64,000 bases of DNA from UBA11524 sp963617205 (GCA_963617205.1 CAVEOA010000001.1:179631-243630), one strand, 5' to 3'. Counted from the stretch's first letter, positions 42,584-51,320 are shown. Numbers and translations: made by a program. Notes: a model not told the origin generated them from the sequence alone.

Positions 42584-43750
42584 TTATTGAAGATGTTTCT
42601 TCAGGATGTCCAGACCTGCTTTCAAATCGTCATACGGAATGTTTAACGGCGGCAGAAGGCGAACCTTTTCATGTGCCGTCAGCACCATCAGTCCATCCTT
42701 CAGGCACGCAGCAGCAATTTCGGAGGACGTATGGTTCTCAGGCAGAATGCCCATCATTAGCCCAAGTCCTGTGATGTCCTTCACACCCGGAGCACCACTT
42801 AGCTCCTTGACAATAAAGTCATGACGTTCCTGCACGCCCCTGAACACCTCGTCATTCAGGCGGGAAATCACGTTCAGCGCAGCGGCTGCACAAATCGGAT
42901 TGCCGCCGAAGGTTGAGCCATGATCGCCCTTGCCGAGCACATGCTCGCACTTTTCACCCAGCATGCACGCGCCCATCGGCAGACCACCTGCAAGACCCTT
43001 TGCTGTTGACACAACGTCTGGCGTAATTCCGTACTGCTCATAGGCATAGAGCGTGCCTGTCCGACCGTTGCCGGTCTGTACCTCATCTACCATCAGCAGC
43101 ACGTCATGCTGACGGCAAAGTTCTTCCGCTTTCTTTACGAATTCATGCGTAAGCGGAATCACGCCGCCCTCGCCCTGGACCATTTCCATCAGCAGACTGC
43201 AAACTTCGCCGCTTGCAAGCACCCTTTCGAGCGATTCGCAATCGTTCGCAGGAACATATACAAAGCCTTCCGGAAACGGACCGAAATGCTCATGGAAGCG
43301 ATCCTGCCCTGTAGCAGCAAGGGTTGCAATCGTTCGACCATGGAAACTGTTCACGAGCGTCGCGATGACGTGGCGACCGGTTGCTTCGCCATATTTGCGT
43401 GCAACCTTGAGTGCACATTCGTTGGCTTCCGCGCCGGAATTGCCGAAAAACACCTTCTTCAGCCCGGTGCGCTCGCAAAGCAGCTGCGCGAGCTTCGTTT
43501 GCGGCTCGGTGTAGTACAGGTTTGAAGTATGCCCAAGCGTATGGAGCTGCTGCGTCACCGCATTGACCCATTCCGGATCGCATGCGCCGAAAAGCGTCAC
43601 ACCGATGCCGGAACCGAAGTCGATGCAGGTCTTGCCATCATCATCGATGTAATGAGCACCGTTTGCTTTCGTCATAACGGCATCGAAACGACCGTATGTT
43701 CCGGCAATATAGGTAGCGTCACTCGTTTTGATAGACTGTTTTTGGCACAT
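42584..43750 (-). CDS. argD: Acetylornithine aminotransferase
   Basis: A class III PLP transaminase of 388 residues, step four of ornithine synthesis, using N-acetylglutamate semialdehyde and glutamate. Motifs: F-G-S-G-I-G-V near 47, F-G-N-S-G-A-E-A-N-E near 97, SFHGRTIATLAATGQ near 130, the D-E-V-Q-T-G-N-G-R-T-G block near 215 and the PLP Lys in S-T-A-K-G-L-A-G-G near 243. Its start overlaps the end of argB by about 32 bp; GGAG stands 13 nt before the chosen ATG 43750, and TTG 43762 is the alternative. Its place after argB supports ArgD over other omega-transaminases. Confidence 0.92.
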   Translation of the reverse strand: MCQKQSIKTSDATYIAGTYGRFDAVMTKANGAHYIDDDGKTCIDFGSGIGVTLFGACDPEWVNAVTQQLHTLGHTSNLYYTEPQTKLAQLLCERTGLKKVFFGNSGAEANECALKVARKYGEATGRHVIATLVNSFHGRTIATLAATGQDRFHEHFGPFPEGFVYVPANDCESLERVLASGEVCSLLMEMVQGEGGVIPLTHEFVKKAEELCRQHDVLLMVDEVQTGNGRTGTLYAYEQYGITPDVVSTAKGLAGGLPMGACMLGEKCEHVLGKGDHGSTFGGNPICAAAALNVISRLNDEVFRGVQERHDFIVKELSGAPGVKDITGLGLMMGILPENHTSSEIAAACLKDGLMVLTAHEKVRLLPPLNIPYDDLKAGLDILKKHLQ

Positions 43751-44630
43751 AACCAGGTTCAATCTCCTTCTTAAACATCGTTCCGGCGCCTTCGTCGGTC
43801 AACGTCTCAATCAGCAGTGCATGCGGCACACGCCCGTCAATGATGAACACCTTGCGGACACCTGCGCGAATGGCATTCGTGCAGCATTCCACCTTGGGAA
43901 TCATGCCGCCGGAGATAATCCCTTCCTCCTTGAGCAGTTCGACGCCCTTCAAATCGATGCGGCGAATCAGGCTCGTCGGATCCTTCGGGTCGCGCAGTAG
44001 ACCGACTGTATCCGTCATGGAAATGAGCGATTCGGCATGAAGCGCAGATGCGATTGATGCCGCAGCCGTATCCGCATTGATGTTGTAGACATGGCCGGTT
44101 TCATCGCAGCCGATCGTGGACACAACGGGAATGTATCCTTTTTCCAGCAAATCAAGCAGCGGCTGGGGATTTACGCTGCTGATTTTGCCGACATAGCCGA
44201 GTTGAGGATCAATCATCTGTGCCTTAATCAGGCCGCCGTCCATGCCGCAGATGCCCATGGCTCTGCCGCCAAGGTTGTCCAGCTTTGCCACAAGCGACTT
44301 GTTGATTTTGCCTGCCAGCACCATCTGCACGATTTCGCTTGTCTCTTCGTCTGTCACACGGAGACCGTTGACAAATTCCGATTCCTTGCCGACGCGCTTG
44401 AGCATGTTGGAGATTTCCGGACCGCCGCCGTGTACCAGGACCATCTTGACACCAATCAGGCTCATCAGCACCATGTCGCGCATGACATCGTGCTTCAATT
44501 CCTCGTTGATCATTGCGTTGCCGCCGTATTTCACAACGATGATTTTCCCGTAATACTTCTGAATGTACGGCAGCGCTTCGACAAGCACCTGAGCACGCTG
44601 GCGGTTTGTCATACCGTTGTACATCTGCAT
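43719..44630 (-). CDS. argB: Acetylglutamate kinase
   Basis: The second enzyme of acetylated ornithine synthesis, phosphorylating N-acetylglutamate. The 303 residues show V-V-K-Y-G-G-N-A-M near residue 34, the substrate loop V-H-G-G-G-P-E-I near 70, the F-V-N-G-L-R-V-T block near 92, VGKISSVNPQPL and N-I-N-A-D-T-A-A near 190, and G-G-M-I-P-K-V near 230. The N-terminal extension (VLVEALPYIQKYYGK) resembles the arginine-sensitive, hexamer-forming ArgB type, so feedback inhibition by arginine is likely (inference). It overlaps argD. Confidence 0.94.
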   Translation of the reverse strand: MQMYNGMTNRQRAQVLVEALPYIQKYYGKIIVVKYGGNAMINEELKHDVMRDMVLMSLIGVKMVLVHGGGPEISNMLKRVGKESEFVNGLRVTDEETSEIVQMVLAGKINKSLVAKLDNLGGRAMGICGMDGGLIKAQMIDPQLGYVGKISSVNPQPLLDLLEKGYIPVVSTIGCDETGHVYNINADTAAASIASALHAESLISMTDTVGLLRDPKDPTSLIRRIDLKGVELLKEEGIISGGMIPKVECCTNAIRAGVRKVFIIDGRVPHALLIETLTDEGAGTMFKKEIEPGYVPKTVYQNE

Positions 44631-44720
44631 TGCTTACAGATCCTTTCTCATGGAACAAAATCCTCGGGCAAAGTTGTTAAGCTGAGGAGGAAGATAATAA
44701 AAAGATGATGGGGCGAAGAA

Positions 44721-44748
44721 AAGCGGGACGAAGTCCCCCCCGCTTTTA
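44721..44748 (-). terminator. Hairpin at the argJ stop codon
   Basis: CCCGCTT pairs with AAGCGGG (44739-44745 with 44721-44727), followed on the minus strand by TTTTCTT. It lies within the arginine operon, between argJ and argB, and so may only lower downstream expression. I see no clear new promoter in the 115 bp gap. Confidence 0.55.
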
Positions 44749-45960
44749 GCTGCGGTAATCGCCGTTGATCCGCACGTAATCGTACGTCAGATCGCAGCCC
44801 CATGCTGTTGCGTCCGCATCGCCGTCATGCAGCGTCACGACAACGTCAATTTCGTCTTCCAGCAGGATTTCCTTTGCGCGTTCCTCGCTGAAGTCAATCG
44901 ATGCGCCATCCTTGCAGACGTCAATGCTGCCAACGGCGCTTCGGAAGGCAACATTGACCTTGTGGATGTCCATGTCTGCGCCCGAGTAACCAAGTGCACA
45001 CAGCACGCGTCCCCAGTTCGCATCTGCACCGAAAATTGCCGCCTTCAGCAGGCTGGAGCAGACAACGGCCTTTGCGGCAAGCTTGGCGTCCTTCACGGTT
45101 TTGCCGCCATGCACCACGCAGGTCAGCAGACGCGACGCGCCCTCGCCGTCCTTGGCAATCATGCGGCACAGCGCGGTTGTCACCTCGTTCAGCGCTTCGC
45201 AGAAAACATCATAATCCGCATTGGCATTTTCAATCGGGTTGTTGCCAGCCAAACCATTCGCCATAATGCAGACCATGTCGTTCGTCGATGTATCGCCGTC
45301 CACGCTGACCATGTTGAATGTGTCCTTCACGTTTTCCGACAGAGATTTCTTGAGCATTGCGGGAGAAATCGCCACATCGGAGGTCAGGAAAACGAGCATT
45401 GTGGCAAGATTAGGATGAATCATGCCGGAGCCCTTCGCAATGCCGCCCAGATGGCAAACGTGTCCGCCGATTTCAAACGAAACAGCAATTTCCTTTAGCT
45501 TCGTGTCGGTCGTCATGATGCCCTCTGCGGCTTCTGCACTGCCGTTTGCGTTTATAGCCGCGTAAAGTTCATCCATATGCTCGGCAATCGGCTCGATGGA
45601 AAGCGGCTGACCGATAACGCCGGTGGATGCGACAATTACATGATGCGGATCAATGCCAGCCGCTTTGGCGGACAGCTCGCACATCTTCCATGCAACATCC
45701 TCGCCGTCAGCGTTGCAGGTGTTGGCATTGCCGCTGTTGCAGATGGTAAGCTGTGCTACGCCGCCCATCAGGTTACGCTGCGTTACATAAATCGGTGCGC
45801 CCTTGACCAGATTGCTTGTATAAACAGCAGCAGACGAAGACGGCACCTTGCTGAAAATCATGCTGATATCGCGTTTGCCGCGGTTTTTGCGGATGCCGCA
45901 ATGAATGCCGCCTGCCAGAAAGCCGTTTGCCGCACAGATGCCACCAGAAATATGCTCCAT
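44746..45960 (-). CDS. argJ: Bifunctional ornithine acetyltransferase/N-acetylglutamate synthase
   Basis: Moves acetyl from N-acetylornithine to glutamate, closing the acetyl cycle, and may also start the pathway from acetyl-CoA. The 404-residue precursor cleaves itself before the Thr in K-G-S-G-M-I-H-P-N-L-A-T-M-L near residue 180, giving alpha and beta chains. Other family blocks: CNSGNANTC near 76, STGVIGQPL near 110, VSVDGDTSTND near 225, and GADANWGRVLCALGYSG near 293. GGAGGAAGGA precedes the ATG. argC lies 35 bp upstream. Confidence 0.95.
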   Translation of the reverse strand: MEHISGGICAANGFLAGGIHCGIRKNRGKRDISMIFSKVPSSSAAVYTSNLVKGAPIYVTQRNLMGGVAQLTICNSGNANTCNADGEDVAWKMCELSAKAAGIDPHHVIVASTGVIGQPLSIEPIAEHMDELYAAINANGSAEAAEGIMTTDTKLKEIAVSFEIGGHVCHLGGIAKGSGMIHPNLATMLVFLTSDVAISPAMLKKSLSENVKDTFNMVSVDGDTSTNDMVCIMANGLAGNNPIENANADYDVFCEALNEVTTALCRMIAKDGEGASRLLTCVVHGGKTVKDAKLAAKAVVCSSLLKAAIFGADANWGRVLCALGYSGADMDIHKVNVAFRSAVGSIDVCKDGASIDFSEERAKEILLEDEIDVVVTLHDGDADATAWGCDLTYDYVRINGDYRS

Positions 45961-45995
45961 GTTCCTTCCTCCGAATCTATCCGATAAATCAATGA

Positions 45996-46946
45996 TTATT
46001 TGATTGCAAGTCCGGTCAGCTCATCAACGCCAAGCATCAGGTTCAAGCATTGCAGTGCCGCGCCGGATGAACCCTTGCCGAGATTGTCGAACAGGCTGAC
46101 AACCTGAAGTCGGTCATCGTTGCCAAGCACCATGATTTTCATGCTGTCTAACCCGGACATGGCGTTTGCAGCAACGAAGCCATTCTGCGCGGCGACTTCT
46201 TCCTCAGTCAGGATGGTGATAACCGATGACCCTGCGTAATGCGACTTCAGGCAGTCAGTTACATCTTGAATCGGATGCGCAGAATTGACCTGCTTGCGGA
46301 AGAGCGGAACAGTTACTTCCATGCCAGAGTAGTAATCCGCAACGACCGGCGCAAAAACAGGGGCATGCGTTAAGCCGGAAATTTGCTGCATCTCCGGCAG
46401 ATGCTTGTGAACCTGCGTCAACCCATATTGCCGCGGCGAATCGAGCGCATCATCGCGTTCCGTTGCTTCATACTGAGCGATCATCTTTTTGCCGCCGCCG
46501 CTGTAGCCGGTTAGGGAGAAGCAGGACAACAATTCGTCCGACGAAATCAGTCCGGCTGCGACAAGCGGTGCAGCAATGGCGATAAAGCCGCTTGCATGGC
46601 AACCTGGTACGGCAACACGGCTGCTTGTTGCGATTTCATCACGCCGATTGGGGCAAATTTCCGGGAAGCCATATGTCCAGCCGGATGCAACGCGGTGCGC
46701 GGTGGATGTGTCCAGAATGCGCGTAGTGCTCCCTTCTGCCAACGCAACGGATTCCCTTGCCGCCGCATCCGGCAGACAAAGAATCGCAATATCTGCCGAA
46801 CGGATGGCATCCTGACGAGCTGCCGCATCCTTGCGGAGCTCTTCTGGAAGCGTCAGTACTGTAATATCCTTTCGGGATTGAAGACGGTCGAAAATCCGAA
46901 GCCCGGTTGTTCCTTCCTTCCCGTCAATAAAGACAGTTGCGCTCAT
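45996..46946 (-). CDS. argC: N-acetyl-gamma-glutamyl-phosphate reductase, short type
   Basis: The third enzyme of the pathway, reducing acetylglutamyl phosphate with NADPH. The 316 residues and the opening V-F-I-D-G-K-E-G-T-T-G-L mark the type 2 (shorter) ArgC family. The catalytic Cys is in V-P-G-C-H-A-S-G-F near residue 115. Later blocks include SLTGYSGGGKKM near 147 and a conserved His in VHKHLPEM near residue 183. ATG 46946 has AAGGAGG 6 nt upstream; ATG 46952 directly abuts the site. It is the first gene of argC-J-B-D. Confidence 0.93.
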   Translation of the reverse strand: MSATVFIDGKEGTTGLRIFDRLQSRKDITVLTLPEELRKDAAARQDAIRSADIAILCLPDAAARESVALAEGSTTRILDTSTAHRVASGWTYGFPEICPNRRDEIATSSRVAVPGCHASGFIAIAAPLVAAGLISSDELLSCFSLTGYSGGGKKMIAQYEATERDDALDSPRQYGLTQVHKHLPEMQQISGLTHAPVFAPVVADYYSGMEVTVPLFRKQVNSAHPIQDVTDCLKSHYAGSSVITILTEEEVAAQNGFVAANAMSGLDSMKIMVLGNDDRLQVVSLFDNLGKGSSGAALQCLNLMLGVDELTGLAIK

Positions 46947-46977
46947 CCGCATCCTCCTTCACTATTCATGCGAAACA

Positions 46978-46991
46978 CGCATAAATATACA
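46978..46991 (-). promoter_or_regulatory. ARG-box-like site (possible ArgR operator)
   Basis: On the minus strand TGTATATTTATGCG matches 7 of 10 fixed bases of the ARG box TGAAT-N4-ATTCA. It lies directly downstream of the -10 box of the argC promoter, over the likely transcription start, where repressor binding would block initiation. Confidence 0.45.
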
Positions 46992-46994
46992 CAT

Positions 46995-47022
46995 ATTATA
47001 CACGTACACAGGTAATTGTCAA
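46995..47022 (-). promoter_or_regulatory. Promoter for the arginine operon
   Basis: On the minus strand: a perfect TTGACA (47022-47017), a 16 bp spacer and a perfect TATAAT (47000-46995). Confidence 0.8.
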
Positions 47023-47036
47023 GGCTTTCAATGAAT

Positions 47037-47642
47037 TTATTCCGCCATTTTATACTGAATGGACGTATCCAGTGAGGCTTTTTCCAGCCACTGCAAAACC
47101 GTGCTTTCCATCGCTGCAAACGTTGCATTCCGCAGCGCTTCCACCTGATCGCCGGAGAGGTAGCGCTCACGGCATTCGAGACGTTGATCTTCCAGCGCCT
47201 GTTGCACATCGTTGTCATCAAGATACGGATATAGTGTCGAGTTGCTCTGAATATCGGTCGGCGTCAGCGAATCGAGGATCAGAGTAGGCTCAGGGAGTAT
47301 GAGCGTCAGCGCATCGTCGCTCAGGTCAATCTTGACTTCCTTTAAGTTAATGCCGAAGCTTGCTTCATAGGTATAGGCGGCATCGATGCTTGCAACGGTC
47401 CCGATAAAGGCTGCCTTGATTTCATACTGCATGATGCCTTCTTCGCTAACATGCATTGTTTCAAGCATTGCCGTTTCTTCCAGCTTGCGCGATAGAACAG
47501 TAGCTGTTTGGATGGCGGCGGCAGAGTCATCAGGCATCAGCCAAGCGACCAGCCTCGAGGCATATGGCAGCAACACAATAGTAAGCACAAGCACCAGTAC
47601 TGAAGCCAGCACGCCGACAAGCCATTTTCCAATGCGTTTCAT
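47037..47642 (-). CDS. DUF4230 domain protein
   Basis: A 201-residue protein with one N-terminal membrane segment (residues 7-32). An outside domain of the DUF4230 type follows (LEETAMLETMHVSEEGIMQYEIKAAFIGTVASIDAAYTYEASFGINLKEVKIDLSDDALTL, described by its alternating strands). The family has unknown function and occurs widely in Bacillota. The C-terminal half is helical (QALEDQRLECRERY, AMESTVLQWL). GGAGG precedes the ATG, which overlaps the TGA of the preceding small gene (ATGA). The two very probably form one membrane unit. Confidence 0.82.
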   Translation of the reverse strand: MKRIGKWLVGVLASVLVLVLTIVLLPYASRLVAWLMPDDSAAAIQTATVLSRKLEETAMLETMHVSEEGIMQYEIKAAFIGTVASIDAAYTYEASFGINLKEVKIDLSDDALTLILPEPTLILDSLTPTDIQSNSTLYPYLDDNDVQQALEDQRLECRERYLSGDQVEALRNATFAAMESTVLQWLEKASLDTSIQYKMAE

Positions 47643-47860
47643 AGCTTTCCTCCTGTCCAGATGTGCAACTGCACCAGGAAAGGCACAATCAGATAGCGGA
47701 AGAACTCTACGGCAACAAACACAGCGCCAATAAATGCAAAAATATACAGCCAGATGCTATGACGCTTTCTATCAGCGTGTTGCGACCGTCTGCGCCTTGG
47801 CTTTCGTGACCCTTGTTCCACCGAAAGCTGCTCCTGTGGTTCAACTTGCTTTTTTTCCAT
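47639..47860 (-). CDS. Small single-pass membrane protein
   Basis: A 73-residue protein. The first 33 residues are charged, with a basic run (RKPRRRRSQHADRKRH) that should stay inside. One membrane segment follows (WLYIFAFIGAVFVAVEFFRYLIVPFLV) and a short outer tail. No family is recognised. The ATGA overlap with the DUF4230 gene and the similar topology suggest that the two act together. Confidence 0.65.
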   Translation of the reverse strand: MEKKQVEPQEQLSVEQGSRKPRRRRSQHADRKRHSIWLYIFAFIGAVFVAVEFFRYLIVPFLVQLHIWTGGKL

Positions 47861-47883
47861 GCATTTGACCTCCCCGCCTGAAT

Positions 47884-47918
47884 AAAAATGCCATTCCGAT
47901 CATCTGGTCGGAACGGCA
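47884..47918 (-). terminator. Terminator of the coiled-coil/acidic-tail gene
   Basis: The stem 47889-47899 / 47908-47918 (one G-U on the minus strand) is followed on the minus strand by TTTTT (47888-47884). It separates the gene at 47971 from the small membrane protein gene. Confidence 0.7.
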
Positions 47919-47970
47919 ATCGAAAACAAGCCAATTGCCGCTGGGCTTCGCGGCGCAATTCCTTGCGAGA

Positions 47971-48444
47971 TCATTCGTCTTCATCGTCAACACAAATTGT
48001 CGGAACGTCGTCATCCTGCAGAACGGGCTTTTCAGGTTCCTCGGGAACATTGATCGACGGAATATCGTCATCGTCCGAGGTTTCCTCGTTTGAAGGCACC
48101 TCGTCTGTCGGTGCATCGGTTGCCATCTCCGACGTTTCCGCAGCTGTTCCAGTTTCTTGTGCAGATGCAGCCTTGCTTTCGCGAAGAACCAGCAGCTTTT
48201 CATCGAGATCTTTCATTTCGAGAAGCATTTCTTCAAGCGATGCCGGCACCTGTTCGCCGCTATTCCACAGGTCATAGATTTTATTTCCGAGTTCATTGCG
48301 AAGCTCCTTGCGGCGCGTTGTGAGGTTCATTTCATCAACCTTCAGCTTCGCACTGACAGCGATGTTCGTTGCAGCCTTGTTAACAACCTGCATACTCTGT
48401 TCAAGAAGCTTTTTTGCTGTTGCTCCAATATCTGCCATCATCAT
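47971..48444 (-). CDS. Coiled-coil protein with acidic tail
   Basis: A 157-residue protein of unknown function. Residues 1-90 are helical (ATAKKLLEQSMQVVNKAATNIAVSAKLKVDEMNLTTRRKELRNELGNKIYDLW, described as heptads), resembling short membrane-associated helper proteins of Clostridia. Residues 95-157 are a disordered tail rich in Asp, Glu, Thr and Pro, with two similar motifs (DDDIPSINVPEE, DDDVPTICVDDE). There is no membrane segment. AAAGGAG lies before three successive ATGs; 48444 or the third (48438) may be used. It lies 76 bp downstream of the lipid kinase gene. Confidence 0.6.
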   Translation of the reverse strand: MMMADIGATAKKLLEQSMQVVNKAATNIAVSAKLKVDEMNLTTRRKELRNELGNKIYDLWNSGEQVPASLEEMLLEMKDLDEKLLVLRESKAASAQETGTAAETSEMATDAPTDEVPSNEETSDDDDIPSINVPEEPEKPVLQDDDVPTICVDDEDE

Positions 48445-48520
48445 TCACTCCTTTCAGACAATAATATTGATAACCGCTTGCAGTATTAATTCGCCTCTTA
48501 CAGCTTGGAATCCTGCCTGC

Positions 48521-49390
48521 TTACCAATAAATCAGCATGGCATTGGGGTGGATGGTAAATTCCACCCGCTCACATGGCGTGATTTCGCCGTCTATTTCGA
48601 CCTTCATGCCGGGAGACTCCGCAACCGCATTGTCACACAGAATGTGATGCGTAAAAGGAAAGTCGACAATCTTTCCCATCATCATTTTCACAAGGTAAAA
48701 AGGAATTTTCCAGCGCGGCTGATTGCCGACAATCATCCAGTCGAACTTGCCGTCATTTGGTACAGCAACTGGGCAAATCGGGATACCGCCGCCAATCCAG
48801 CGACCGTTTGCTGCCACGCAGAGCAACGCATCCTCTGTGTGCGTTTCGCCGTTAAAGTTATATGTCAGCTTCATCGGCTGATGTTTGCGGATTGCGCGAA
48901 TCAGTCCGACAAGATACGGCAGGATACCGCGGATTTTGCCGCCGAAATCCGCCACATTTTCGAGCACTGTCACGTCAAAGCCTGCACCGGTCACGTTGAT
49001 AAACACGCGGCCATTGATGTCGATTGCATCGCAGGGACGCGGTTCATGGGAAAGAATAAACTCCATTGCATCAACTGGCTTTTTCGGCGTGCCAAGCGTT
49101 TTAATGAAATCGTTGCCTGTGCCTGCCGGAATGAGTCCCATGGGCACACCTGTGTTGACAAGCCCACGCGCCACTTCACTGAACGTCCCGTCACCGCCGA
49201 TGACATAGATGGCTTCTGTGCCCTGCTGCAAAGCCTTCGCTGCAAGCGCTTCGGCGTGACCTTTGTATTCGGTCTGCAGCACCTCAAATGCAATATGGCG
49301 TGCAGAAAGTAGCGTCTTGACCTGCTCTGCTGCCTTAAGTGCATAGCCGCTTCCGGCAATCGGGTTGACGATGATCGTTCTCATGCTCAT
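48521..49390 (-). CDS. Diacylglycerol/lipid kinase family protein
   Basis: A 289-residue lipid kinase of the DgkB/YegS group that phosphorylates diacylglycerol or related lipids at the membrane face. Family motifs: I-V-N-P-I-A-G-S-G near residue 7, the ATP loop G-G-D-G-T-F-S-E near residue 66, I-P-A-G-T-G-N-D-F near 93, DAIDINGRVFINVTGAGFDV near 140, and the C-terminal EIDGEITPCERVEFTIHP pattern. Length and order are normal. Two ATGs in frame (49390, 49384) are both possible. The exact lipid substrate is not readable from sequence. Confidence 0.88.
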   Translation of the reverse strand: MSMRTIIVNPIAGSGYALKAAEQVKTLLSARHIAFEVLQTEYKGHAEALAAKALQQGTEAIYVIGGDGTFSEVARGLVNTGVPMGLIPAGTGNDFIKTLGTPKKPVDAMEFILSHEPRPCDAIDINGRVFINVTGAGFDVTVLENVADFGGKIRGILPYLVGLIRAIRKHQPMKLTYNFNGETHTEDALLCVAANGRWIGGGIPICPVAVPNDGKFDWMIVGNQPRWKIPFYLVKMMMGKIVDFPFTHHILCDNAVAESPGMKVEIDGEITPCERVEFTIHPNAMLIYW

Positions 49391-49436
49391 TTAGTCCTTA
49401 TATTCAGAATCCGAAACCATCCCAAAGTCAACACGT

Positions 49437-49475
49437 GAAACGGACAGCGTCCATAAACCGTGAAGCGCTGTCCGT
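49437..49475 (-). terminator. Hairpin after the transketolase genes
   Basis: A perfect 10 bp stem, ACGGACAGCG (49440-49449) with CGCTGTCCGT (49466-49475). The T-run on the minus strand is short (TTTC). Confidence 0.6.
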
Positions 49476-49495
49476 TTGTACCGAATCAGAGAAGA

Positions 49496-50410
49496 TTAGT
49501 CTGCCGCAACGCGATCGGCAATCTGCTTTGCTGTCAGACCGTATTCCTCCAGCAGCGCCGTAGGCTTGCCGGACTGTCCGAAGCAATCGTTGATGCCGAT
49601 CTTCTCAAACTTTTTCAAACCCATGCCGCAGAGCGAGGCAGCCACCGCATCGCCGAGACCGCCAATGATGGAATGCTCCTCGACCGTGAAAACACGGCTG
49701 CACTTCGCCGCATATTCGCGTGCAAGCTCCGTATCAAACGGCTTGAGCGTATGGAAGGAAACAAGCGCCGCATCGATTCCCTTTGCAGCAAGCAGATCAA
49801 CCGCTTCAAGGCAGTGCTCCAGCATAATGCCGCAGGTGAAAATGACGCAGTCCTTGCCGTCCTTGATAACTGAACCCTTGCCGACCGTGAAGGGGCGTGC
49901 GTCATAAACTGGCGAAGGAAGACGCGCCGTACGGATGTACACCGGACCATTGATTTCAGCCGCTGCACGGACGCACTGCTCGCACTCGGTTGCATCGCTC
50001 GGGACGAAAACGGTCATGTTCGGCAGAACACGCATGAGCGCAATGTCCTCAATGGCCTGATGGGAACCGCCATCCTCTCCAAGCGTGACGCCGGCATGAG
50101 AGAAACCAAACTTCACGTTAAAATTCGGATAGCAGACGCCGTTGCGAATCTGGTCATAGCTGCGACCGGCAAACACGGCAAACGTAGAGCAGAACGGAAT
50201 CAAGCCCATGGTTGAGATGCCGGCAGCCATATCGACCATGTTGGCCTCGGCAATGCCGCAGTCGATGAAGCGGTCCGGGTATGCCTTCTTGAAACCGTTG
50301 GTCATTGTTGCGGCAGCAAGGTCGGCATCGAGCACGACCACCTTGTCGTTTTCAGCGCCCAACTTGACGATGGCTTCACCATACGCCACGCGAATCGATT
50401 TCTTTTCCAT
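49496..50410 (-). CDS. Transketolase, C-terminal subunit
   Basis: A 304-residue protein holding the pyrimidine-binding and C-terminal domains of transketolase, here encoded apart from the TPP-binding half. Blocks: DADLAAATMTNGFKKAYPDRFIDCGIAEANMVDMAAG near 25-62 (with the catalytic Glu that activates TPP), FAGRSYDQIRNGVCYPNFNVKFGFSHAGVTLGEDGGSHQAIEDIALMR near 80-130, and the VFTVEEHSIIGGLG segment near 240. Together with the next gene it makes a complete two-subunit transketolase of the pentose phosphate pathway, as in many Clostridia and Archaea. That fits pentose release by the xylan enzymes in this window. Confidence 0.92.
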   Translation of the reverse strand: MEKKSIRVAYGEAIVKLGAENDKVVVLDADLAAATMTNGFKKAYPDRFIDCGIAEANMVDMAAGISTMGLIPFCSTFAVFAGRSYDQIRNGVCYPNFNVKFGFSHAGVTLGEDGGSHQAIEDIALMRVLPNMTVFVPSDATECEQCVRAAAEINGPVYIRTARLPSPVYDARPFTVGKGSVIKDGKDCVIFTCGIMLEHCLEAVDLLAAKGIDAALVSFHTLKPFDTELAREYAAKCSRVFTVEEHSIIGGLGDAVAASLCGMGLKKFEKIGINDCFGQSGKPTALLEEYGLTAKQIADRVAAD

Positions 50411-50414
50411 TTTC

Positions 50415-51230
50415 TTAACCCTCCAATTCGCTCAGCGCCTGTGCGGTCTGTTCAGCATTCGGTGCCTTGCCGTGCCAGCCAACCTGACCCTCCATGTAGG
50501 AAACACCCTTGCCCTTGAGCGTATGCAGATGAATCAGACGCGGCTTGCCGGGGCAAGCGGGTGCATGCAGCGCATCGAGAACCTGCTGCATATCGTTGCC
50601 GTCAGCCACTTCGATGACATCATAGCCGAACGCCTCGAACTTTGCCTGAATGTCACCCAACGACATAACCTCATCGTTTGAACCGTCAATCTGGAGACCG
50701 TTGTGGTCGAAGATGACGGTCAGGTTATCCAGATGATAGTGTGCGGCAGCCATTGAAGCCTCCCACACAAGCCCTTCCTGCGACTCACCGTCACCGATGA
50801 TGGTGTACACATGGCAGGGATTGCCCGTTTTCTTTGCACCGAGCGCCATGCCGACAGCGATCGAGATGCCCTGACCAAGCGAACCGGTCGATGCATCCAC
50901 GCCGGGGCATTTTTTCACATCCGGATGTCCCTGCAGAATGCCGTGAAGCTGGCGGAAGTGATCAAATTCATCTGCGGAGAAATAGCCGCGCTCGCACAGC
51001 GTACCGTACAGTGCAGGCGCTGCATGTCCCTTTGAGAGGACGAAGCGGTCGCGATTCGGATTCTTGTCATCCTTGGGATCGATGCCGTTCATGACATCAA
51101 AATACAGTGCAACAAGCGCCTCGGTTGCGGAAAGCGATCCGCCCGGATGACCTGCACCTGCCTTGTTCGTCATTACAATGATGTCGCGCCGGACACGCCG
51201 GCAAACATCCTGGAGTTCCTGAATATTCAT
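50415..51230 (-). CDS. Transketolase, N-terminal subunit
   Basis: The 271-residue TPP-diphosphate-binding half of a split transketolase. It has A-G-A-G-H-P-G-G-S-L-S near residue 25, FVLSKGHAAPALY near 63, the LHGILQGHPD motif near 92, GSLGQGISIAVGMALG near 112 and the TPP/Mg motif G-D-G-E-S-Q-E-G near residue 145, ending with HTLKGKGVSYMEG. ATG 51230 follows GAGGAGG with 7-8 nt; the longer frame to 51278 lacks a site. The partner subunit starts 4 bp downstream, so the two chains are made in equal amounts. Confidence 0.93.
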   Translation of the reverse strand: MNIQELQDVCRRVRRDIIVMTNKAGAGHPGGSLSATEALVALYFDVMNGIDPKDDKNPNRDRFVLSKGHAAPALYGTLCERGYFSADEFDHFRQLHGILQGHPDVKKCPGVDASTGSLGQGISIAVGMALGAKKTGNPCHVYTIIGDGESQEGLVWEASMAAAHYHLDNLTVIFDHNGLQIDGSNDEVMSLGDIQAKFEAFGYDVIEVADGNDMQQVLDALHAPACPGKPRLIHLHTLKGKGVSYMEGQVGWHGKAPNAEQTAQALSELEG

Positions 51231-51291
51231 CAAAGTACCTCCTCTTTTTCGACATTGCAAATACGCATAAGCACGCAAGCTCGTCTAAATA

Positions 51292-51320
51292 ATTATAGTC
51301 GCTTTTTTCATGCTTGTCAA
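51292..51320 (-). promoter_or_regulatory. Consensus promoter for the transketolase genes
   Basis: On the minus strand: a perfect TTGACA (51320-51315), a 17 bp spacer and a perfect TATAAT (51297-51292). Confidence 0.88.

Noticed and set aside
44631..44745. Second promoter between argJ and argB
   Set aside because: A hairpin at the argJ end suggested a new unit, but I found no -35/-10 pair with acceptable spacing.
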